A DNA stretch of 64,000 bases from Leptospiraceae bacterium (lineage in GTDB: Bacteria > Spirochaetota > Leptospiria > Turneriellales > Turneriellaceae): positions 51,280 to 115,279 of the forward strand of contig JANWWS010000036.1 of assembly GCA_025055765.1 (NCBI GenBank), written 5' to 3'. Shown here piece after piece: positions 61,818-64,000 of this stretch (position 1 is its first letter; every line of letters starts with the position of its first letter). A program made the position numbers and the translations under genes. The notes below the pieces were generated by a model, which was not told where the DNA came from, ran no database searches, and was given only the letters and a program-made list of their open reading frames with translations.

Positions 61818-62185
61818 AACATCCCGTCGTCTTTTTTGATGCACACTGTCTTTTCTGCAATAGGTTTGTGCAGCTTTTAATATTCTGTGATAAAAAAAAG
61901 AAGCTGCGTTATGCCCCCTTGGGGGGTCGAACCTACCAAAATTTGGGTTTACCAAGTCACGATCTGGAATCAGTGGTTTTTTTTTATGAGCAGGAGATCT
62001 ATTTAAAAAGTGCAGCCATTTTCCAAATCCTGCGTTACTTAGGCTATCCTTGGAGGTTAGCCGTGTTTTTTGTCTTTTTGCCCAGATCTTGGCTTGATTT
62101 TCTCTACGATTTTGTCGCCAAAAACCGCTATTTATGGGGTAGGGCCCGGCAATGCCTCGTAGAAAAAGACTTGTTTCTCGACTAA
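61814..62185 (+). CDS. DCC-family thiol-disulphide oxidoreductase-like protein (DUF393)
   Basis: 123 residues. The N-terminus PVVFFDAHCLFCNRFVQLLI has the family's xDxxCxxC site (here Cys-Leu-Phe-Cys). LESVVFFYEQEIYLKSAAIFQILRYLG fits the family's middle. There is no signal peptide. The redox partner is unknown. It is coupled to the phosphatase gene by ATGA and ends in a stop/stop overlap with the SCO1-like gene. Confidence 0.88.
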   Translation: MKHPVVFFDAHCLFCNRFVQLLIFCDKKKKLRYAPLGGRTYQNLGLPSHDLESVVFFYEQEIYLKSAAIFQILRYLGYPWRLAVFFVFLPRSWLDFLYDFVAKNRYLWGRARQCLVEKDLFLD

Positions 62186-62748
62186 AGCCCTTTTTTTAGA
62201 AAATCGCGTAATACCTTTTGCATAGTTTTTACCTCCTCCCCATGGCGAAAAAGATAGCGTACCTTTGCCTCTTTATCGAGAAGATAAATGTAGGTGCTGT
62301 GGTCTATGAGGTATTCAAGGGCACTGCCTTGTTTGACAATTTCATAATGACCTCCTAGCACCGTAACGGCTCTGTCGATTTCTTGTTTTGTGCCAGTAAG
62401 GCCGGTAGCATTTAGCTTAAAATAGCTGAGGTATGATTTTAGTTTTTCTTCTCCATCTCTTTGGGGATCCAGAGAAAGGAAAAGCACATGAAAATTGTCT
62501 TTAAGTTTAGGGTCTTGCAAAACCTTTTGCAGGTGGGTAAGGGTCATCGGGCAAATATCAGGGCAGGAGGTATAGCCCATAAATAGTAAGGCAGGGAGGG
62601 GGAGTTCCCGTCTTGATAGATAACTGCCCGTGTTGATGTTTTTTAAGCGAAAGTCTCCCTCAAGACCAAGGTCTGGGAAGGCCCTTGGCCTTGTGCAAAA
62701 TACAAAAAAACTAAAAATAAGAGTAAACCCTTGTTTACGGTTGAGCAT
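62182..62748 (-). CDS. SCO1/SenC-family copper/thiol protein
   Basis: 188 residues. A signal sequence (FTLIFSFFVFCTRP) has a Cys that could be lipidated. The thioredoxin-like fold has CPDIC (two copper cysteines) in MGYTSCPDICPMTLTHLQ and the copper His in YLIDHSTYIYLLD. SCO proteins load the CuA centre of cytochrome c oxidase. The gene overlaps the PCuAC gene by 14 bases, and both should work in the same copper route. Confidence 0.92.
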   Translation of the reverse strand: MLNRKQGFTLIFSFFVFCTRPRAFPDLGLEGDFRLKNINTGSYLSRRELPLPALLFMGYTSCPDICPMTLTHLQKVLQDPKLKDNFHVLFLSLDPQRDGEEKLKSYLSYFKLNATGLTGTKQEIDRAVTVLGGHYEIVKQGSALEYLIDHSTYIYLLDKEAKVRYLFRHGEEVKTMQKVLRDFLKKGL

Positions 62749-63169
62749 GCATCATGGCCGAGGCTTCTTTTACCTCAAAAAGGACCACGCGCTTGCCCCT
62801 GTTAAAATAAAGTTCAATGGGGATTTTTTCACCTGCCTTGAGCTCTCTTTTTAAATTAATGAGCATTATATGATAGCTTCCCGGCTTGAGCTGCAGCTCA
62901 CCGGAAGGGGAGATCACCAAATTCGGGATGGCACGCATACGGGCCATGTTTTCTTCAAGGTACGTTTCATGAAGTTCGGTTAGCTCGGCAATCTCGGCGT
63001 AGGCTTTTTCCAAGATGAGATTCTCACGGCTTTTGTTTTGGATGGTTAAAAAGGCGGCTGTCAGTTGGGAACCAGTGGGTGGCAAATGCACATAGGGGTC
63101 TTTGAGCCCAATCTCTTCTTTTTGGCAAAGGGCAAAAAAAAGTAAGATCCAAAGATAACGCTTAGCCAT
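62735..63169 (-). CDS. PCuAC-type periplasmic copper chaperone lipoprotein
   Basis: 144 residues. The signal (MAKRYLWILLFFALCQKE) ends in a lipobox-like FALC, so it is probably a lipoprotein. The copper motif is visible as ELHETYLEENMARM, then KPGSYHIMLI: His and Met ligands, then H-x-M. PCuAC hands Cu(I) to the oxidase assembly site together with SCO1, encoded directly downstream. Confidence 0.92.
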   Translation of the reverse strand: MAKRYLWILLFFALCQKEEIGLKDPYVHLPPTGSQLTAAFLTIQNKSRENLILEKAYAEIAELTELHETYLEENMARMRAIPNLVISPSGELQLKPGSYHIMLINLKRELKAGEKIPIELYFNRGKRVVLFEVKEASAMMHAQP

Positions 63170-63513
63170 AGCGTACCCTGAGTTGCCAGCCCTTCATGTC
63201 AACGATTATTTCCATGAAGTCCCCCAGCTAGGATGGGCATAGGCCAAGTTTGCGACAGAGAGCTCTTCTAGGAAGCGATGGGATAAAATTACCTTTCGGT
63301 ACCCAAGCACCTCTAAGATGGCTCACAATTAAGATGAGTTACATGAGAAAGGCTTGGTTGAAAACTTAACCCATAATCCGTAATTCCTGTGAAGGGCTGA
63401 GGTAAACCCAAGTAAGGGATTTGCCAAGGTGGCTTTTTTGGGGATGATGCAAAATATATGAAAAAAATTGACAAAGTTAGATTAGAGCCACCCTTATCCC
63501 AGTGGGGTTGTTT
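63170..63513. other. Intergenic region between divergent PCuAC and lipoprotein genes
   Basis: 344 bases without a convincing gene. TTGACA at 63468-63473 lies 40 bases before the plus-strand start but no good -10 follows at the right distance. A reverse frame covering 63313-63846 is a shadow of the lipoprotein gene. Confidence 0.4.
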
Positions 63514-64000
63514 ATGGGGGATGTAAGGGGCATCTTGCCTGGGCTTCTGTCTGTAGTTTTGATAAGCTGCCAGGCCAAACCTGCTATTGAAGAGGTCTTT
63601 ACGCTTAAGGACCTCACCCCGCCGCAGGTTACTTTCATTTTGCCGGCCAATGGGGAAACAGAAGTTACGGATAAACCCACGATTGTCATCGGCTTTAACG
63701 AGCCCATGGATGCGGGATCGCTCAACAGTGCCACCGTGACCATCAAAACCGCCAATGGCGCACCAGCGGTGGGTAAATATGAGTACGACACATCGCAAAA
63801 TGTATTGAGTATCGAAATTGTCGAGCGGCTTTATCTCAATACGCAATATACCATCACCGTAACCGACAAGGTGAAAGACCGGGCAGGCAACGTGATTGCC
63901 CCGGTGAGTAGTTCTTTTACTACTGATGTTTGCCCTAAAAGCAGGGCCCAGCGACCTGTGTTTAATGGTCCTATCTATGCCATGGCTAAGGGGGGTTGCA
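63514..64000 (+). CDS. Lipoprotein with SbsA Ig-like (Big_5) domain (partial, runs off right edge)
   Basis: I translated this by eye from ATG 63514. It begins MGDVRGILPGLLSVVLISC, a lipoprotein signal with LISC. It continues through PPQVTFILPANGETEVTDKP, IVIGFNEPMDAGSLNSATV and LYLNTQYTITVTDKVKDRAG to the end of the window, still open. This is the bacterial Ig-like domain 5 pattern of SbsA and of many surface lipoproteins. Domains further downstream are unknown. Confidence 0.85.
   Translation, partial: MGDVRGILPGLLSVVLISCQAKPAIEEVFTLKDLTPPQVTFILPANGETEVTDKPTIVIGFNEPMDAGSLNSATVTIKTANGAPAVGKYEYDTSQNVLSIEIVERLYLNTQYTITVTDKVKDRAGNVIAPVSSSFTTDVCPKSRAQRPVFNGPIYAMAKGGC

Noticed and set aside
63313..63846. 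A 177-codon open frame on the minus strand
   Set aside because: It mirrors the plus-strand Ig-like lipoprotein and has no family features.
1..64000. CRISPR arrays, insertion sequences, phage genes or att sites
   Set aside because: No repeat-spacer pattern, transposase, integrase or flanking direct repeats were seen on reading the window.

Overview
This window reads as a compact chromosomal segment of a diderm, flagellated bacterium, most likely a spirochaete of the Leptospira/Turneriella type. The pointers are a flgN-flgK-flgL-fliW-csrA block, many 7TM sensors fused to SpoIIE phosphatases and TPRs, TonB/ExbBD and a GspC-like protein (outer membrane), a futalosine-route menaquinone gene, and acyl-CoA metabolism. 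The lineage is an inference from gene content and protein style, because no rRNA or other phylogenetic marker is present. I see no phage, insertion sequence, CRISPR array or recent island.

Layout. 1-7292 (minus strand): a tripartite export cassette (TolC-like channel, HlyD adaptor, ABC transporter with a badly degenerate ATPase), preceded by a 7-bladed FG-GAP lipoprotein and an exported TolB/CsgG-like protein. 7418-8621: tRNA-Lys(UUU) with a good promoter, followed by a DHH/NrnA phosphoesterase. 8618-15327 (minus): FtsX-type permease, LolD-type ATPase, a REC-HATPase response regulator, a histidine kinase with a cysteine-bearing PAS, and three exported or membrane proteins. 15377-20339: Tat-type aldo/keto reductase relative, GspC-like PDZ protein, MqnC-like radical SAM enzyme, and two exported proteins. 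20398-20716: a self-contained unit for a 58-residue Lys/Ala-rich protein, with promoter, palindrome and terminator. 20757-27796: 3-hydroxyacyl-CoA dehydrogenase, two tandem sensor-SpoIIE-TPR proteins, and SufE. 27793-37863: CorA, HisC, a DUF1285-like protein, GlpX, nucleobase and nucleoside transporters, a Kef/CPA2 antiporter. 37851-42208: flagellar hook-associated and CsrA-FliW genes. 42344-46664: a DUF2237 protein, a very large metalloprotease/propeller/barrel protein, and a haem-binding protein. 46665-53301 (minus): MsrB, an AidB-like acyl-CoA dehydrogenase, a PhnD-PAS-PAS-GGDEF-EAL protein and an orphan substrate-binding protein. 53351-57907 (minus): IlvD, ankyrin lipoprotein, bacterioferritin, GlmS. 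58118-60052: ExbB, ExbD, TonB. 60049-63169: CDF metal exporter, HisN-like phosphatase, DCC protein, SCO1 and PCuAC copper-delivery proteins. 63514 to the end: start of an Ig-like (SbsA type) lipoprotein.

Themes. Much of the window is signalling at the cell envelope (partner-switching parts, c-di-GMP turnover, a two-component pair beside an ABC system) together with envelope export. Coding density is extreme. Many same-strand genes overlap by ATGA, and six of nine convergent pairs share a four-base stop/stop overlap. The best candidates for under-described biology are the motif-poor ABC export cassette, the orphan-receptor/c-di-GMP/acyl-CoA dehydrogenase operon, the kinase/REC-HATPase/ABC operon, and the small basic protein unit.
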